Under the pieces are notes generated by a model that saw only the letters and a list, made by a program, of their open reading frames with translations, had not been told where the DNA came from and did not search any database. Positions 47,437 to 59,100 of a DNA stretch of 64,000 nt are shown in pieces. Position 1 is the first letter of the stretch, and each line of letters opens with the position of its first letter. Both the position numbers and the translations under genes were made by a program. This DNA comes from Gallionella sp. (GTDB lineage: Bacteria; Pseudomonadota; Gammaproteobacteria; Burkholderiales; Gallionellaceae): contig JAQVVH010000001.1 in assembly GCA_028699065.1 (NCBI GenBank), positions 124,001-188,000 of the forward strand, given 5' to 3'.

Positions 47437-47512
47437 TGGTGCCGGTGAAAGGAATTGAACCCTCGACCTTCGCATTACGAATGCGCTGCTCTACCAACTG
47501 AGCTACACCGGC
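47437..47512 (-). tRNA. tRNA-Thr (anticodon CGT)
   Basis: 76 nt including an encoded CCA. The acceptor stem GCCGGTG pairs with CACCGGC, the anticodon loop is TTCGTAA (anticodon CGT) and the T-loop is TTCAATT. Below it, towards the exporter operon, lies a 6-bp hairpin (TCCGGC 47407-47412, GCCGGA 47425-47430) with no T-run. Confidence 0.96.
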
Positions 47513-47524
47513 ACAACGGCTGCG

Positions 47525-47553
47525 ATTATAAGTGAGCGCGCAACTATCGCCAA
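47525..47553 (-). promoter_or_regulatory. Promoter of tRNA-Thr (CGT)
   Basis: On the minus strand a consensus -10 TATAAT (47530-47525) is followed 12 nt later by tRNA-Thr. A partial -35 TTGGCG (47553-47548) sits 17 bp upstream. The -35 lies inside the last codons of thiO, so the promoter overlaps that gene's 3' end. Confidence 0.7.
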
Positions 47554-48614
47554 CGATAAGGAATGATATCCATGGGCTGCTCCCGCCCTTGGATGTCATT
47601 GACGAGCAATTCGGCACTGGCCAGCGACATGGTGACCCCGTAGCGGAAATGGCCGGTATTGGCGTAAAGATTGTGCAGATTGGGATGACGGCCAATCACG
47701 GGGATGTTGTCCGGCGAGCCGGGACGAAAACCGGCCCATTGGCGTATCGGTTCGGCATGCCAGTCCGGAAATACCTGGCGGATGCCTTGCATGAGTTCAT
47801 CGCGGGCCGCGGGCGTCACGGATCGGTCAAATCCAGCATCTTCCAGCGTGCTGCCGACGAGCACATGGCCGTCGCGGCGCGGGATGAAATACAGGCTTCC
47901 CCGAAGCAATATCTGCTGAAACGGGGTCGCATCAAACTTGAATAGCAAAATCTGCCCGCGGATGGGCCGCAGATCGAGCGTCAGGGCGCCCGCTTCGCCA
48001 AGTAGCGGCTTGCTCCACGCTCCCGCCGCCATGACGAAGAAGTCCGCGCTCATCTGTCCATGAGGGGTTTGCAGCGCGACAACACGTTCTCCGGAAATCT
48101 CAATTTGCTGCACTTCGCAATGTGCCAGAATGCGGCCGCCCAGCATCTCCACACGCTGCCGTAAAGCGCGCAGAAAACGCGGATTGCGCACCTGCGCCAC
48201 TTCATCGAGCAAGAGCCCCGCACCGGTTTGCTGCGGCAGGTAATCCGCCAGTGCAACCTGCCGGTAGGGGAAATCATGCGCATGGCACCAGCTTGTGGCC
48301 AGGTCTTCCTCGAATGGCGGCAACACCAACATGCCGGAGCGAAGATATTCAGGATCGATGCCCGTGTCGTCGGCTAATTGTGCGGCAGCTTCGGAGAGCA
48401 TGTGCATGCCGCGCAAGGCAAGGCGCGTTACTTCCTCACGATAGTCCCAGGGACATAACGGCGACATGATGCCACCCCCGGCCCAGGAAGCTTCCTGCCC
48501 AACCTCGCCGCGTTCGAGCAAAGTCACACGATAGCCGGCTTGCAAAAGCGCAAGCGCGCTGGTTAGGCCCACCGCGCCGGCACCGACAATCAGACAATCC
48601 GGCGTTTTTTCCAT
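47544..48614 (-). CDS. thiO: Glycine oxidase (ThiO-type FAD enzyme)
   Basis: 356 residues. The FAD-binding N-terminus is DCLIVGAGAVGLTSALALLQ, and the family segment GQEASWAGGGIMSPLCPW identifies the ThiO/glycine-oxidase branch of D-amino-acid oxidases. RQWAGFRPGSPDNIPVIG near the C-terminus is also typical. ThiO oxidises glycine to iminoglycine for thiazole synthesis in thiamin biosynthesis. Other thi genes are not in the window. It is placed directly behind ispH, with one base of overlap. Confidence 0.87.
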   Translation of the reverse strand: MEKTPDCLIVGAGAVGLTSALALLQAGYRVTLLERGEVGQEASWAGGGIMSPLCPWDYREEVTRLALRGMHMLSEAAAQLADDTGIDPEYLRSGMLVLPPFEEDLATSWCHAHDFPYRQVALADYLPQQTGAGLLLDEVAQVRNPRFLRALRQRVEMLGGRILAHCEVQQIEISGERVVALQTPHGQMSADFFVMAAGAWSKPLLGEAGALTLDLRPIRGQILLFKFDATPFQQILLRGSLYFIPRRDGHVLVGSTLEDAGFDRSVTPAARDELMQGIRQVFPDWHAEPIRQWAGFRPGSPDNIPVIGRHPNLHNLYANTGHFRYGVTMSLASAELLVNDIQGREQPMDIIPYRWR

Positions 48615-49537
48615 CAGGCTTGCAAGGCTTTGGGAATCGGGAAAACCACGTTTTCTTCGACGCCCTTGAGCTCACTCACGTCACTTGCACCCAGCACGCG
48701 CAAGCGCTCGATCACCTGTTGCACGAGCAATTCCGGCGCGGAGGCCCCGGCCGTCACGCCCACGCGGGATTTGCCGGCAAACCACTCGGCGTGCAATCCG
48801 TCGGCATCATCCACCAGGTAAGCCGGAATGCCGACGTTCGCGGCCACTTCCCGCAAACGGTTGGAATTGGAACTGTTGGGCGAGCCCACGACAATGACCA
48901 CATCGCACTGCGCGACAAGCAGCTTGACGGCATCCTGGCGATTTTGTGTCGCATAACAGATGTCATCTTTTTTCGGGCCCACGATAAATGGAAAGCGCGT
49001 CTTGAGTGCCGCAACAATGCTGCTCGCATCATCGACAGAAAGTGTCGTTTGGGTCACATAGGCCAAATTTTTTTCATCGGTGACTTGCAACTTTTGCACA
49101 TCCCCGGGCGATTCGACCAGATACATCCCGCCGCTGGATTGGCCCATCGTTCCTTCCACTTCCGGATGTCCGGCGTGACCGATCATGACGATTTCCCTGC
49201 CCTGCTCGCGCATCCGCGCCACTTCGAGATGGACTTTGGTCACCAGCGGGCACGTGGCGTCAAATACTGTCAGCCCGCGTGCCTCTGCATCCTGTCGAAC
49301 GGCTTTAGGCACGCCATGCGCACTGAACACCAGCACGCTGCCGGGCGGCACATCGGCCAAATCTTCGATAAAAATGGCGCCTTTCGCCTTCAGCCCATCG
49401 ACCACGAATTTGTTATGAACCACTTCGTGGCGCACATACACGGGAGCGCCGTGCAACTCGAGCGCACGCTCGACGATAGTGATGGCGCGATCCACGCCGG
49501 CACAGAATCCGCGCGGATTAGCGAGTCGAACTTCCAT
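48614..49537 (-). CDS. ispH: 4-hydroxy-3-methylbut-2-enyl diphosphate reductase
   Basis: 307 residues. IspH (LytB) makes IPP and DMAPP from HMBPP in the last step of the MEP pathway. The three cluster cysteines are Cys12 (RGFCAGV), Cys96 ([11 protein letters not shown]) and Cys194 (DDICYAT). Active-site residues His41, His74, His124 and Glu126 are present. The start overlaps the end of lspA by 20 bp. The order ribF-ileS-lspA-ispH is conserved in proteobacteria, although the fkpB gene often found between lspA and ispH is missing. Confidence 0.97.
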   Translation of the reverse strand: MEVRLANPRGFCAGVDRAITIVERALELHGAPVYVRHEVVHNKFVVDGLKAKGAIFIEDLADVPPGSVLVFSAHGVPKAVRQDAEARGLTVFDATCPLVTKVHLEVARMREQGREIVMIGHAGHPEVEGTMGQSSGGMYLVESPGDVQKLQVTDEKNLAYVTQTTLSVDDASSIVAALKTRFPFIVGPKKDDICYATQNRQDAVKLLVAQCDVVIVVGSPNSSNSNRLREVAANVGIPAYLVDDADGLHAEWFAGKSRVGVTAGASAPELLVQQVIERLRVLGASDVSELKGVEENVVFPIPKALQA

Positions 49538-49994
49538 GTGACTTTCCCCTGAAACTGTCCCCGATCAGCAACATCGCGCCCAGCGTAATCGCCGAATCCG
49601 CCAGATTGAATGCGGGGAAATAATGATCCGCCCAATGAAAGGACAAAAAATCGATGACATAACCATAGGCGACGCGATCAATCAGATTCCCCAGCGCACC
49701 GCCAAGAATCAATGCCAGCGCCAATGCAAACCCTCGTTCCGCCGCGTGACTGCGCAACAACCAGATGATCCAGCCGGAAGCCGCAATAGCAATACCGGAA
49801 AACAGCCAGCGCTGAAAACCGCCCGCGTCATGCAGAAAACTGAACGCCGCGCCGGTATTGTGCGCGAGGACCAGATCGAAAACCGTCAGCACCGGCAGCA
49901 CTTCGCCAAATTCGAAGTGCGCCGCGATCCAGAGTTTGCTCAGCTGGTCCAGCAACACGACCAGCGCCGCCAGCGCGTACCAGTGCCTAGGCAT
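49518..49994 (-). CDS. lspA: Lipoprotein signal peptidase
   Basis: 158 residues from ATG 49994, which overlaps the ileS end by 8 bp. Four membrane helices. The two catalytic aspartates lie in [16 protein letters not shown] and [14 protein letters not shown]. It removes the signal peptides of diacylated prolipoproteins and therefore serves the many lipoproteins of this window. An upstream in-frame start (50009) is possible, but [20 protein letters not shown] is the usual N-terminus. Confidence 0.96.
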   Translation of the reverse strand: MPRHWYALAALVVLLDQLSKLWIAAHFEFGEVLPVLTVFDLVLAHNTGAAFSFLHDAGGFQRWLFSGIAIAASGWIIWLLRSHAAERGFALALALILGGALGNLIDRVAYGYVIDFLSFHWADHYFPAFNLADSAITLGAMLLIGDSFRGKSHGSSTR

Positions 49995-52782
49995 AGTGAC
50001 GGGCCTCACCCGCGCCGAACAGATTGCTCACGCAGCGGCCGCACAGCGTCGGATGTGCGGCATCGCCGCCGACATCGTCACGATAATGCCAGCAACGCTC
50101 ACATTTCTGATGGGCGCTCGCCGTTACCTCGATACGCTGTGCATCCTCTGCGGCCGCGCGATGAACGGTTGCACGCGACGTGATCAACACGAAACGGAGG
50201 TCATCACCCAGCGAAGTCAGAACGTCATAATCCCGACCCGCAGCATAGACATCCACTTCGGCCGCCAGCGCAGAACCAATCAGCCCGGCGCCGCGCGCCT
50301 CTTCCAGCTGCTTGTTAACCCGCGCACGCCAGGATTGCAGCGTGGCCCAGTTCGCCAGGTGCACCTCGGTCAGTTGCGCCGCTGGCAATACATGCCAGTG
50401 ATCGGTGAACACTGTCGTTTGATCATTCTTCGTCAGCGTGGCCCAGACTTCCTCGCCGGTAAAACTTAGAATCGGCGCCATCAGCCGCGCCAGCGCGTGG
50501 ACGATATGGTGCAAGGCATTTTGCGCCGAGCGGCGGGCCGCCGAATCTTCTCCGGCGGTATAGAGCCGATCCTTGAGGATGTCGAGGTAAAAACCGCCCA
50601 GATCCTCGGAACAGAAATTCTGCAATTTCTGTGCGACCAGATGGAATTCATAGCGCTCGTAATCGGCGAGAATCTCTGTCTGCAAGTTGGTCATCAACTG
50701 CAATGCATAGCGATCGATCTCCAGCCATTCAGAGACGGGCATCGCGTGTCGGGCCGGATCAAAATCCGCCGTGTTGGCCAGCAGAAAACGCAGCGTGTTG
50801 CGAATGCGACGATAACCATCGGTCACGCGCTTGAGAATTTCGTCCGAAATCGTCAGCTCGCCCGAATAATCGGTCGAAGCCACCCACCAGCGCAGGATGT
50901 CGGCGCCCAGCGTGTCGATGATTTTTTGCGGGGCGATGACGTTCCCTTTGGATTTGGACATTTTGTGTCCCTGGCCGTCGACCACAAAACCGTGGGTGAG
51001 CAAGGCATCGAACGGCGCCCGGCCGTTGATTGCGCACCCGGTCAATAAGGAGGACTGGAACCAGCCGCGATGCTGGTCGGAACCTTCCAGATACAAATCC
51101 GCCGGAGCGCGCAACCCTTCGCGTTTGGCCAGCACCGCCGCATGCGTTGTGCCGGAATCGAACCAGACATCCAGCGTGTCGGTCAGCTTGCGGTAGTGCG
51201 CGGCATCATCGCCCAGGAGCTCGGCTGCCTCCAGCGAGAACCAGGCTTCGATACCGGATTTCTCAACACGCTGTGCCACCGCTTCCAGCAACTCGGAAGT
51301 GCGCGGATGCAACTCGGCCGTTTCCCGGTGCACGAAGAACGGCATCGGCACGCCCCAGTTCCGCTGTCGCGACACGCACCAGTCCGGACGATTTTTGATC
51401 ATCGCCTCCAGCCGCGCGCGTCCCCATGCCGGGAAAAATTGCGTTTGCTCGACGGCGGCATTGGCCAATTCGCGCAGACTGCGTCCCTGCCCCTGTGCCA
51501 TGCCGATAAACCACTGCGGTGTGGCACGGAAAATAATAGGCGTCTTGTGGCGCCAGCAATGCGGATAACTGTGACGCAATTTTTCCTGATGAATCAGGTG
51601 ACCCGAGGTCTGCAACCCTGCCAATACCAGATCATTCGCTTTCCAGACAAACAGGCCAGCCAGCGGCGTATCGCCCAACGGCAAGGTGGTCGAAATAAAT
51701 TTGCCGTCATCCCCCACCGGATTGTCGATGGGCAGATCGTATTTTTGTCCCACGATGTAATCATCCACCCCGTGTGCGGGCGCGGTATGCACCAGACCGG
51801 TACCCGCCTCCAGCGTCACGTGCTCGCCGCAAATAATCGGCACCGTGCGCGGATAAAACGGATGCTGCAACAGCAAGTGTTCCAGCGCCCACCCGGGCGC
51901 GTCGCCCAATACTTCGCCTTCCAGCGCATAACGCTTCAGACAATCCTCGATCAAGTCACCGACCAGCAGCAAATAGCCCTTGTCAGTCCGTGCCAGGCGG
52001 TAGCGGAATTCCGGATGCACACTTACGGCCTGATTGGCGGGCAAAGTCCACGGTGTGGTGGTCCAGATCACCGCCCGGACGATCGCATCCTCTGGCAGAG
52101 AAACGCCCATAATCTGCGCCAGCGCAGCCTTGTCCACGACATCGAAACCAACGTCGATGGCCGCCGAGGTTTTATCCTCATATTCGACTTCCGCCTCGGC
52201 CAACGCCGAACCGCAGTCCATGCACCAGTTCACCGGCTTGCGGCCCTGATACAGATAGCCGTTGGCCTGAATCCTGCCCAGTGCGCGAATAATTTCGGCC
52301 TCGGTCTGAAAATCCATGGTCAGGTAAGGATCATCCCACTCGCCCAGCACACCCAGACGGATGAAATCCTTTTTCTGACGCTCGACCTGGGCTTGGGCGT
52401 ATTCGCGGCACAGTTCGCGGAACTTTGCGGGCGCAATCTCCTTGCCGTGCTGTTTTTCCACCTGCAGTTCGATCGGCAGACCGTGACAGTCCCAGCCGGG
52501 CACATACGGCGCGTCGAAACCGGACAATGTCTTCGACTTGATGATGATGTCCTTGAGAATCTTGTTGACCGCGTGGCCGATGTGAATATCGCCGTTGGCA
52601 TAAGGCGGGCCATCATGCAGGATGAACGCGGGCTGCCCTTTCCGGGCGGCGCGGATCTTCCGGTAGTGTTGCTGCGCCTGCCAGCGGGCCAGCATTTGCG
52701 GCTCACGTTTGGCGAGTTCACCGCGCATCGGGAAAGACGTGTCCGGCAGATTTAGCGGGTATTTTTTCTTGTCATCACTCAT
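49987..52782 (-). CDS. ileS: Isoleucyl-tRNA synthetase
   Basis: 931 residues from ATG 52782 ([20 protein letters not shown]). Class I synthetase with HIGH motif [20 protein letters not shown] motif [11 protein letters not shown] and the C-terminal zinc cysteines CERCWHY and LCGRCV. It charges tRNA-Ile. The start overlaps the ribF stop by 8 bp, so translation is coupled. Editing-domain segments ([13 protein letters not shown] and [19 protein letters not shown]) are intact. Confidence 0.98.
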   Translation of the reverse strand: MSDDKKKYPLNLPDTSFPMRGELAKREPQMLARWQAQQHYRKIRAARKGQPAFILHDGPPYANGDIHIGHAVNKILKDIIIKSKTLSGFDAPYVPGWDCHGLPIELQVEKQHGKEIAPAKFRELCREYAQAQVERQKKDFIRLGVLGEWDDPYLTMDFQTEAEIIRALGRIQANGYLYQGRKPVNWCMDCGSALAEAEVEYEDKTSAAIDVGFDVVDKAALAQIMGVSLPEDAIVRAVIWTTTPWTLPANQAVSVHPEFRYRLARTDKGYLLLVGDLIEDCLKRYALEGEVLGDAPGWALEHLLLQHPFYPRTVPIICGEHVTLEAGTGLVHTAPAHGVDDYIVGQKYDLPIDNPVGDDGKFISTTLPLGDTPLAGLFVWKANDLVLAGLQTSGHLIHQEKLRHSYPHCWRHKTPIIFRATPQWFIGMAQGQGRSLRELANAAVEQTQFFPAWGRARLEAMIKNRPDWCVSRQRNWGVPMPFFVHRETAELHPRTSELLEAVAQRVEKSGIEAWFSLEAAELLGDDAAHYRKLTDTLDVWFDSGTTHAAVLAKREGLRAPADLYLEGSDQHRGWFQSSLLTGCAINGRAPFDALLTHGFVVDGQGHKMSKSKGNVIAPQKIIDTLGADILRWWVASTDYSGELTISDEILKRVTDGYRRIRNTLRFLLANTADFDPARHAMPVSEWLEIDRYALQLMTNLQTEILADYERYEFHLVAQKLQNFCSEDLGGFYLDILKDRLYTAGEDSAARRSAQNALHHIVHALARLMAPILSFTGEEVWATLTKNDQTTVFTDHWHVLPAAQLTEVHLANWATLQSWRARVNKQLEEARGAGLIGSALAAEVDVYAAGRDYDVLTSLGDDLRFVLITSRATVHRAAAEDAQRIEVTASAHQKCERCWHYRDDVGGDAAHPTLCGRCVSNLFGAGEARHYA

Positions 52783-53701
52783 GTTGTTCAAACCAGTTCT
52801 TCGCATGCGCCACGTCGAGCGCGATTTGTTTAGTCAAACTTTCCAGATCAGGGTATCTCGCTTCATCGCGAATCTTCTGCAGAAATTCCACACGCAAATG
52901 CTTGCCGTAAATATCCCGGTCAAATTCAAACAAATGCACTTCCAGCACGGGCTTGCCATCCTGTTTGACGGTGGGACGTACCCCCAGACTTGCCACGCCT
53001 TCCAGCACGCCCAAACCTTCCGCGTGGGCGCGCACCACATAGATACCGGAGAGCGGCGGCTGATTATGCTTGATCCGAATATTTGCCGTCGGAAACCCAA
53101 GCTTTCGGCCCATGCCATCACCATGCACCACGCGCCCGCTCATGCTGTAATGCGTTCCCAGATAATGCCGGGCTTCCTCCAGCTGGCCGGCGGCGAGTGC
53201 AATCCGGATACCCGTACTGGAAACCCGCACCCCCTCTATCAGCACACTGTGCATGGCTCGCACTTCAAAATTTTCCTGGCCGGCGACTTTTTCCATCAGG
53301 GCAAAATCACCGGTGCGTCCCTTGCCAAAGCGAAAGTCATCGCCGATCAGCACAAAACCGGCATGTACGTCGCGCCGCAAGGCATGCATAAAATCCGGTG
53401 CTGACATCTGCGCGAAACGCGTGTCGAAACGGCAAACGTGCACGCGATCCATCCCCAGCGCGCGAAACTGCTCCAGCTTTTCACGCAGACTCGTCAATCG
53501 GGCCGGCGCCTGCTGCGGGGTAAAAAATTCGCGCGGATGCGGTTCAAAAATCACCACCGCCGTCAGCAGTTCCTGACGAATTGCAACCGCGCGCAGCGCC
53601 TCAAGCAGGGCGCGATGCCCCAGATGCACGCCATCGAAATTACCGATAGTGAGTGCAACAGGTCGTGAATCAGGGGAATGTAGTCCGCGTAGAATCTGCA
53701 T
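52775..53701 (-). CDS. ribF: Bifunctional riboflavin kinase / FAD synthetase
   Basis: 308 residues. The N-terminal adenylyltransferase has [16 protein letters not shown] near residue 18 and [16 protein letters not shown]. The C-terminal riboflavin kinase has [17 protein letters not shown] near residue 195 and [15 protein letters not shown]. It makes FMN and FAD. A TATAAT lies only 10 bp upstream of the ATG with no ribosome-binding site, which hints at a leaderless transcript. It is the first gene of the ribF-ileS-lspA-ispH-thiO operon. Confidence 0.97.
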   Translation of the reverse strand: MQILRGLHSPDSRPVALTIGNFDGVHLGHRALLEALRAVAIRQELLTAVVIFEPHPREFFTPQQAPARLTSLREKLEQFRALGMDRVHVCRFDTRFAQMSAPDFMHALRRDVHAGFVLIGDDFRFGKGRTGDFALMEKVAGQENFEVRAMHSVLIEGVRVSSTGIRIALAAGQLEEARHYLGTHYSMSGRVVHGDGMGRKLGFPTANIRIKHNQPPLSGIYVVRAHAEGLGVLEGVASLGVRPTVKQDGKPVLEVHLFEFDRDIYGKHLRVEFLQKIRDEARYPDLESLTKQIALDVAHAKNWFEQHE

Positions 53702-53711
53702 GGCGGCGCGG

Positions 53712-53742
53712 ATTATACCGTGATAAGTTCACACCCTCGCAA
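53712..53742 (-). promoter_or_regulatory. Candidate ribF operon promoter, near-leaderless
   Basis: On the minus strand TATAAT (53717-53712) ends 10 bp before the ribF ATG (53701). TTGCGA (53742-53737) at a long 19-bp spacing is the best -35 candidate. No Shine-Dalgarno sequence lies between the -10 and the ATG, so transcription would start about 4 nt before the start codon. Confidence 0.45.
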
Positions 53743-53809
53743 TCAACCGGAATGCCATGAGCATGGTGACCGCGCGCGATATCGGCGCCTGCCGCGGCGA
53801 AAAAACGGA

Positions 53810-55249
53810 CTAGGCTGTTCCGCCGACCGTCAGGCCGTCGATCCTCAAGGTCGGTTGACCAACGCCGACCGGAACGCTTTGGCCTTCCTTGCCACAGGTC
53901 CCTACCCCGGGATCCAGCTGTAAGTCGTTACCAATCATGCTAATGCGCGTGAGCACATCGGGCCCGTTGCCGATCAGCGTGGCGCCCTTGACCGGCCGGG
54001 TGACTTTTCCATCCTCGATCAAATAGGCTTCGGTGGTGGAAAACACAAACTTCCCGCTAGTGATATCCACCTGCCCGCCGCCGAAATTCACGGCGTACAA
54101 GCCATTTTTGACCGAGGAAATAATCTCCTCGGGCGACTTGTCGCCGTTCAGCATCATGGTGTTGGTCATCCGTGGCATCGGCAGATGCGCGTAGGATTCG
54201 CGCCGCGCATTGCCGGTGACCGAAACACCCATAAGCCGCGCATTCAGAGTGTCCTGCAGATAACCCTGCAGGATGCCGTCTTCGATCAGGGTCGTACACT
54301 GGGTCGGATTGCCCTCATCATCCATCTGCAATGAGCCGCGCCGATGCTGGATGCTGCCGTCGTCCACCACGGTTACACCGGGCGCTGCGACACGTTCGCC
54401 GACACGACCGCTGAAGGCCGAACTGCCCTTACGGTTGAAATCGCCTTCCAGGCCGTGACCGATCGCCTCGTGTAGCAGAATGCCTGGCCAGCCGCTGCCG
54501 AGCACCACCGTCATCTCCCCCGCGGGGGCTTGAGCCGCATCCAGATTGACCGTCGCCTGATGCACCGCCTCGCGGGCATAACGCTGCAGCCTGTCATCAT
54601 CAAAATAAGCATAATCGAAGCGTCCGCCGCCGCCTGCCGAACCCTGCTCGCGGCGCCCACTGTCCTCGACAATCACTTGCAGCGACAAGCGCACCAGCGG
54701 CCGGATATCGGCATTCATCATGCCGTCGCTGCGGGCCACCAGCGCGACTTCATATTCTCCGGCCAAACTGGCCATCACCTGCACCACGCGCGGATCCAGC
54801 GCACGCGCGTAACGTTCCAGTCGCTCCAGCAAGGCGACCTTGTCTGCGGCCTGAAGGCTGGCAATCGGGTCATGCGGTAAATACAGGGATTGCCGGTTCG
54901 CCTGATGCAACAGCGGCACCGAACGCTGCGCCCCCTGGGCCGCGATCGCGCGAGTCGCATTCGCGGCACTTTCGAGCGCCGGCAAGCTGATTTCATCAGA
55001 ATAGGCGAAAGCGGTCTTTTCGCCGCTCACGGCACGAACGCCAACCCCCTGATCAATACTGAAGCTGCCCGATTTGACGATGCCTTCTTCCAGCGCCCAG
55101 CTCTCGGCACGGCTGTATTGAAAATACAGATCGGCGTAATCGAGCCGATGTGCCAGCATGCCCGCAAAAACTCGCTCCAGCGCCTGTGCATCCAGCGCGT
55201 TGGGGAGCAGCAGGGATTGCTGTGCGGTTACAAACAGGGAATCACTCAA
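53810..55249 (-). CDS. tldD: TldD metalloprotease
   Basis: 479 residues. The family zinc motif [11 protein letters not shown] (His260, Glu261, His265) is complete, with [20 protein letters not shown] and the C-terminal [20 protein letters not shown] typical of TldD. With TldE/PmbA it forms a heterodimeric protease that unfolds and cleaves peptides, for example microcin or PQQ precursors; the partner gene is not in the window. It lies 24 bp downstream of the nitrilase gene and is the last gene of the yhdP-nitrilase-tldD unit. Confidence 0.95.
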   Translation of the reverse strand: MSDSLFVTAQQSLLLPNALDAQALERVFAGMLAHRLDYADLYFQYSRAESWALEEGIVKSGSFSIDQGVGVRAVSGEKTAFAYSDEISLPALESAANATRAIAAQGAQRSVPLLHQANRQSLYLPHDPIASLQAADKVALLERLERYARALDPRVVQVMASLAGEYEVALVARSDGMMNADIRPLVRLSLQVIVEDSGRREQGSAGGGGRFDYAYFDDDRLQRYAREAVHQATVNLDAAQAPAGEMTVVLGSGWPGILLHEAIGHGLEGDFNRKGSSAFSGRVGERVAAPGVTVVDDGSIQHRRGSLQMDDEGNPTQCTTLIEDGILQGYLQDTLNARLMGVSVTGNARRESYAHLPMPRMTNTMMLNGDKSPEEIISSVKNGLYAVNFGGGQVDITSGKFVFSTTEAYLIEDGKVTRPVKGATLIGNGPDVLTRISMIGNDLQLDPGVGTCGKEGQSVPVGVGQPTLRIDGLTVGGTA

Positions 55250-55273
55250 GACACAACGCTCCGCAACAAGAGG

Positions 55274-56128
55274 TTAACAACCATAAATTACCCGGTGAGA
55301 CAGGGCCGGTAAACTCTTGCGCAAACTGGCCTGATAGGACGGATTGATTTCGGCCACGACGACACCTGATCCGCGCGGCAACTCGTCCAACACACGTCCC
55401 CAGGGATCGACCACCATACTGTGACCATGCGTCTCGCGGCCATTGACGTGGTAACCGCCCTGCGCCGCGGCGATCACATAGGACAGGTTTTCAATCGCAC
55501 GGGCGCGCACCAGCGGTTCCCAGTGCATTTTGCCCGTTGTCGCGGTAAATGCCGACGGCAGGATAATGATGTCGACTCCCGTCATGGCGCGGAACAGCTC
55601 CGGGAAGCGCAGGTCGTAGCAGATGGCCAGCCCGATTTTGCCAAAGGGGCTGTCGATCACCACGACATCGCGCCCGGCCTCGATGGTCGCCGCTTCGTTA
55701 TAGGTTTCGTTGCCGAGTTCAAGATTAAAAAGATGAATCTTGTCGTAGCGTCCGACCTGCGTGCCGGTTTCGTCATACACCAGACAGCTGTTCAGCACCT
55801 TGTCAGACGCACCGGCTGCCAGCGGAATGGAACCACCGACCAGCCATATTTTGTGCTGCCGGGCAGTCTCGGATAAAAACTGCTGTATCGGACCATTGCC
55901 CGGAATCTCGCGCACGGCCACCTTGTCACGCTCGTTCATGCCCATGATGGCAAAAAATTCTGGCAATACCACCAGCTTCGCACCGGCTTCGGCGGCATTG
56001 GTGACCAGCCGGCGCGCCTCCGCAAGATTGCCCGCCACGTTGGGCCCCGAGGCCATCTGGATGGCGGCCACCTTGAATGCTTTGGTCAATGCAGCAATGC
56101 GCTGCTGGGTACTGTCTCCCACAGACAT
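55274..56128 (-). CDS. Carbon-nitrogen hydrolase (nitrilase / omega-amidase type)
   Basis: 284 residues from ATG 56128, with GGAG placed 8 nt upstream. The catalytic triad is complete: Glu57 (VLPEFFA), Lys130 (YDKIHLF) and Cys170 (AICYDLRFPE). This arrangement fits the Nit2/YafV-like branch that hydrolyses 2-oxoglutaramate or deaminated glutathione. It starts 4 bp after the yhdP stop, the usual order in proteobacteria. Substrate is inferred from family and context only. Confidence 0.9.
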   Translation of the reverse strand: MSVGDSTQQRIAALTKAFKVAAIQMASGPNVAGNLAEARRLVTNAAEAGAKLVVLPEFFAIMGMNERDKVAVREIPGNGPIQQFLSETARQHKIWLVGGSIPLAAGASDKVLNSCLVYDETGTQVGRYDKIHLFNLELGNETYNEAATIEAGRDVVVIDSPFGKIGLAICYDLRFPELFRAMTGVDIIILPSAFTATTGKMHWEPLVRARAIENLSYVIAAAQGGYHVNGRETHGHSMVVDPWGRVLDELPRGSGVVVAEINPSYQASLRKSLPALSHRVIYGC

Positions 56129-56132
56129 ATCT

Positions 56133-59100
56133 CTACTCCGGTTTGTTTGCTGATGGATTGGCGGAACCCTGTCCGACTTTTGCAACGATCGGATCACTCC
56201 AGGTTCCGCTGACATTGTATTCAAATGACACCAACTTATCGAGCGGCTCGCCCAAAACCTTGTTCACCAGCAACGCCCCTACCCCAATAGCGGGTCCCGC
56301 CGCGAAAGCGCCGATCAGGGACACACTGTCGCCCACGGTCGGCAGGATTTTGACACGAAGATTCTGGGTTTCCCGGTTCATGTCGACCGAGCCCTTCATA
56401 GTCACTTTGGCAGACGAGCCTTCCAGTTTCAAATCGTCGGTGCGCATCACACCATTATCGATTTTGGCGCTGCCCCTGATGCTGTCAAACTGGAAACCGT
56501 CGCTGAACACATCGTTGAAATCCAGCGTGATGCGTTTCGGTATGGACTGCAAACTGAGAATACCGAGCAGCTTGCCAATGCCCGGTTTCATTTTCAGAAA
56601 CTGCCCCTTGCCGGTGTCCAGCTTCAGCGCGCCGTCCAGCGTAGCGTAATTGAAGGTGTTCGGAGCCCCGTTCCAGTGCAGCTCAGCGTCCAGCTGGCCG
56701 CTGCCATCCTTAACGGTATCCGGATATCCGGAACGCGCCAGAATCTTTCCCGCATTACTGATGTTCAGTTTTAAAGTGAGCTGGGTCTCACTTGCATCCG
56801 CATCGCCTTTCCAGAAGCCCTTCCCGTTCAACGAGCCGTCCGGATTCTCTATCGCCAGACGTCCCAGCCGCCAGCCGCCATTTTCAGGAACACCGACAAA
56901 AATAAGTCGCCCGAGCTGCTTCCCTGCCCAGTTTAACTGGTCAACCTGAATTTCCATGGCAGGCAACTCGCTCGGCGCAAGTGTCGCGGACGCAGTCGAC
57001 GCCCCCCCTGTTGAAGCAGTCTCTTCCGGCCAATTCAAACTATCCAGATTCGCGCGCCATCCTCCCTGGCCTTCGGGCTTCCGCTCTATTGTTCCGGTCA
57101 GGGTCGGATTTTTGAATGTCGCCAACATTTTCCAACTCTGTCCCTGCGGTGTAATTTCTGCGCTACCCAGTTTATCCAGCCGGACGTGGATGCTTTCCTG
57201 GCCGTTGGACGAGTCCGGCATCTCAATAAGCAACGGCATTTTGCTTTGTGCTGTTTTGCCGAAAGCTCCCGGCAGGGTAGACCGCACGCCACTCAGGTCA
57301 GACGTGATTTTCAGGCGGCGACTCGTTTCGCTCATCCTTAAACTGGCATCCCAGCGCGTATTGCCATGAAGCCGATTCAGCAACCAGGAAGGTTCGCGGC
57401 GGCGCATCGCGTCAAAATCAGCTCGGCCTTGGGCCACAATCTGCAAACCCGCCGCGTCAGACTTGAACGACAGGCCGGCATTTCCGCCCAGAATTTCGGT
57501 TGTTACCGAATCTGCCTGGGCAGAGCGCTCCGTAAATAAGAGTTTGCCCCGAGTGTTGCGCAGGGGCGGAATCCCCTTGCCGAAATCGAGATCATTTTTG
57601 TCGGCGCTGAATTCACCGTTAAGACGGAAAGGCTGCGCGCCCAAAAGAGGGATTTGCATGGATAGTTTCAGCGCGCCGTCGCCTCGGGCATGCATACCGT
57701 CGGTAAACCGGTTGATGTAATCGCGCACCGGACTTTTTTGGATGAAATCCAGAAAACGCTCACTGGGCGCAACCACCTCGCCGCTAATCGCAAGACTCAT
57801 TTCAGCGGCGGTCAGATCACCGACTTCTGCAGTCACTTTGCGGATTTCCCCGCCCATGACACTGGCACTCTCGGAACGCAACTCCAAGCGCCTGCCGCGT
57901 ATCCAGAACTCGCCGTCGATGTTCTCTATTTTCGGCCAGTGCTTGTCGAATTCCAGCACCACACCGCTGGCATGCCCGCCAAGCTCAAGAATCGCGCTGC
58001 TATTCTCCTTGAGCGGAAAATCATTGAGATTGCCCTTGATCCGCAGACGGAAATCGCTGGTTTGTCCGGCTTGCAACGCACCGGCAAGCCACTCGTTGTC
58101 TTTGGGTGCCAGCGCAATAAACGGGGTGTAGCGCGCCGCGCTACTCACCTCGCCGCGGGTCAGTGCAAGATTCAGATCAATCTGCCCGGGTGTCCCTACC
58201 TGTGTAGCATAACTACCATAAAGCGTGCCCGCTGCATCCGCATTCGCGAAAGCGACGTTATCGAACGCGAGCTGCCATTCCTTGCCTTTGGGCTGCCAAC
58301 CAAGTTGGCCGGTCAGCGTATCCAGCGTCACGGGCTCGCGCAGCGCAGCCGGCGCGTCGAACGTCAACTGGCGCGACTCCAGTCGGATCTGACCGCCCTC
58401 CTCGTCACCGTCAATCGTCGCTGAAAAGCCGGATAGACCAGGGATCTCGCCCACCGCAGCGGATGAAAAATCACTGACTGCGCCTTTGATCCGGTAACGG
58501 TTCAACTTGCCCGGAACCCCGTCCCAAGAAAGATCCATCTGCTCTACTGTTCCGGCCGGACGATATTGCTCCAATTGGCTGCGCCATTCGGGTGTCATGG
58601 GCACGTAGGGCGTTAAGGCAAGCACCGATTGCAACTGCATCCTGCCCGAGCCAATGTCCCCGGACACGATTTTCCCGGCCTTGTCGCGCACCAGATGCAC
58701 ACTGAAATCGGTCGGTGGCAAGTTTAATCCGTTGTGCAATTGCATCGACAGTTTCTGGATTGCAAAGGTCGTCTCGCCCGGCGCCGAATTCCAGCTCACC
58801 CGCCCGCGCAACTGATCCACCGCCATCTCCGGCAACTCGGACGAAAGACGGGTCAGAAGCTGACGCAAATCCACGTCGGCCGACATTCCGGCCAGTTTGC
58901 CCGAACGAATATCGAACCAGCCGCGTATGCCACCTTTCCCTCGGCTCAATTCCGCCGGCAATTCGACCCAGGGGCGCCAAGCCGTCACATCGGTGTAGTT
59001 GAGTTGGGCAAATATCCGGCCATCCCAATCTGCAAGGTTGTCAAAACTCTTTCCCCGAAAATCACCGCGAATATCAAGCGGCGAAGCCAGCTCAGCGGGC

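Noticed and set aside
51070..52755. 561-codon open frame on the plus strand
   Set aside because: It is antisense to ileS, which has complete synthetase motifs; composition of the other strand explains the open frame.
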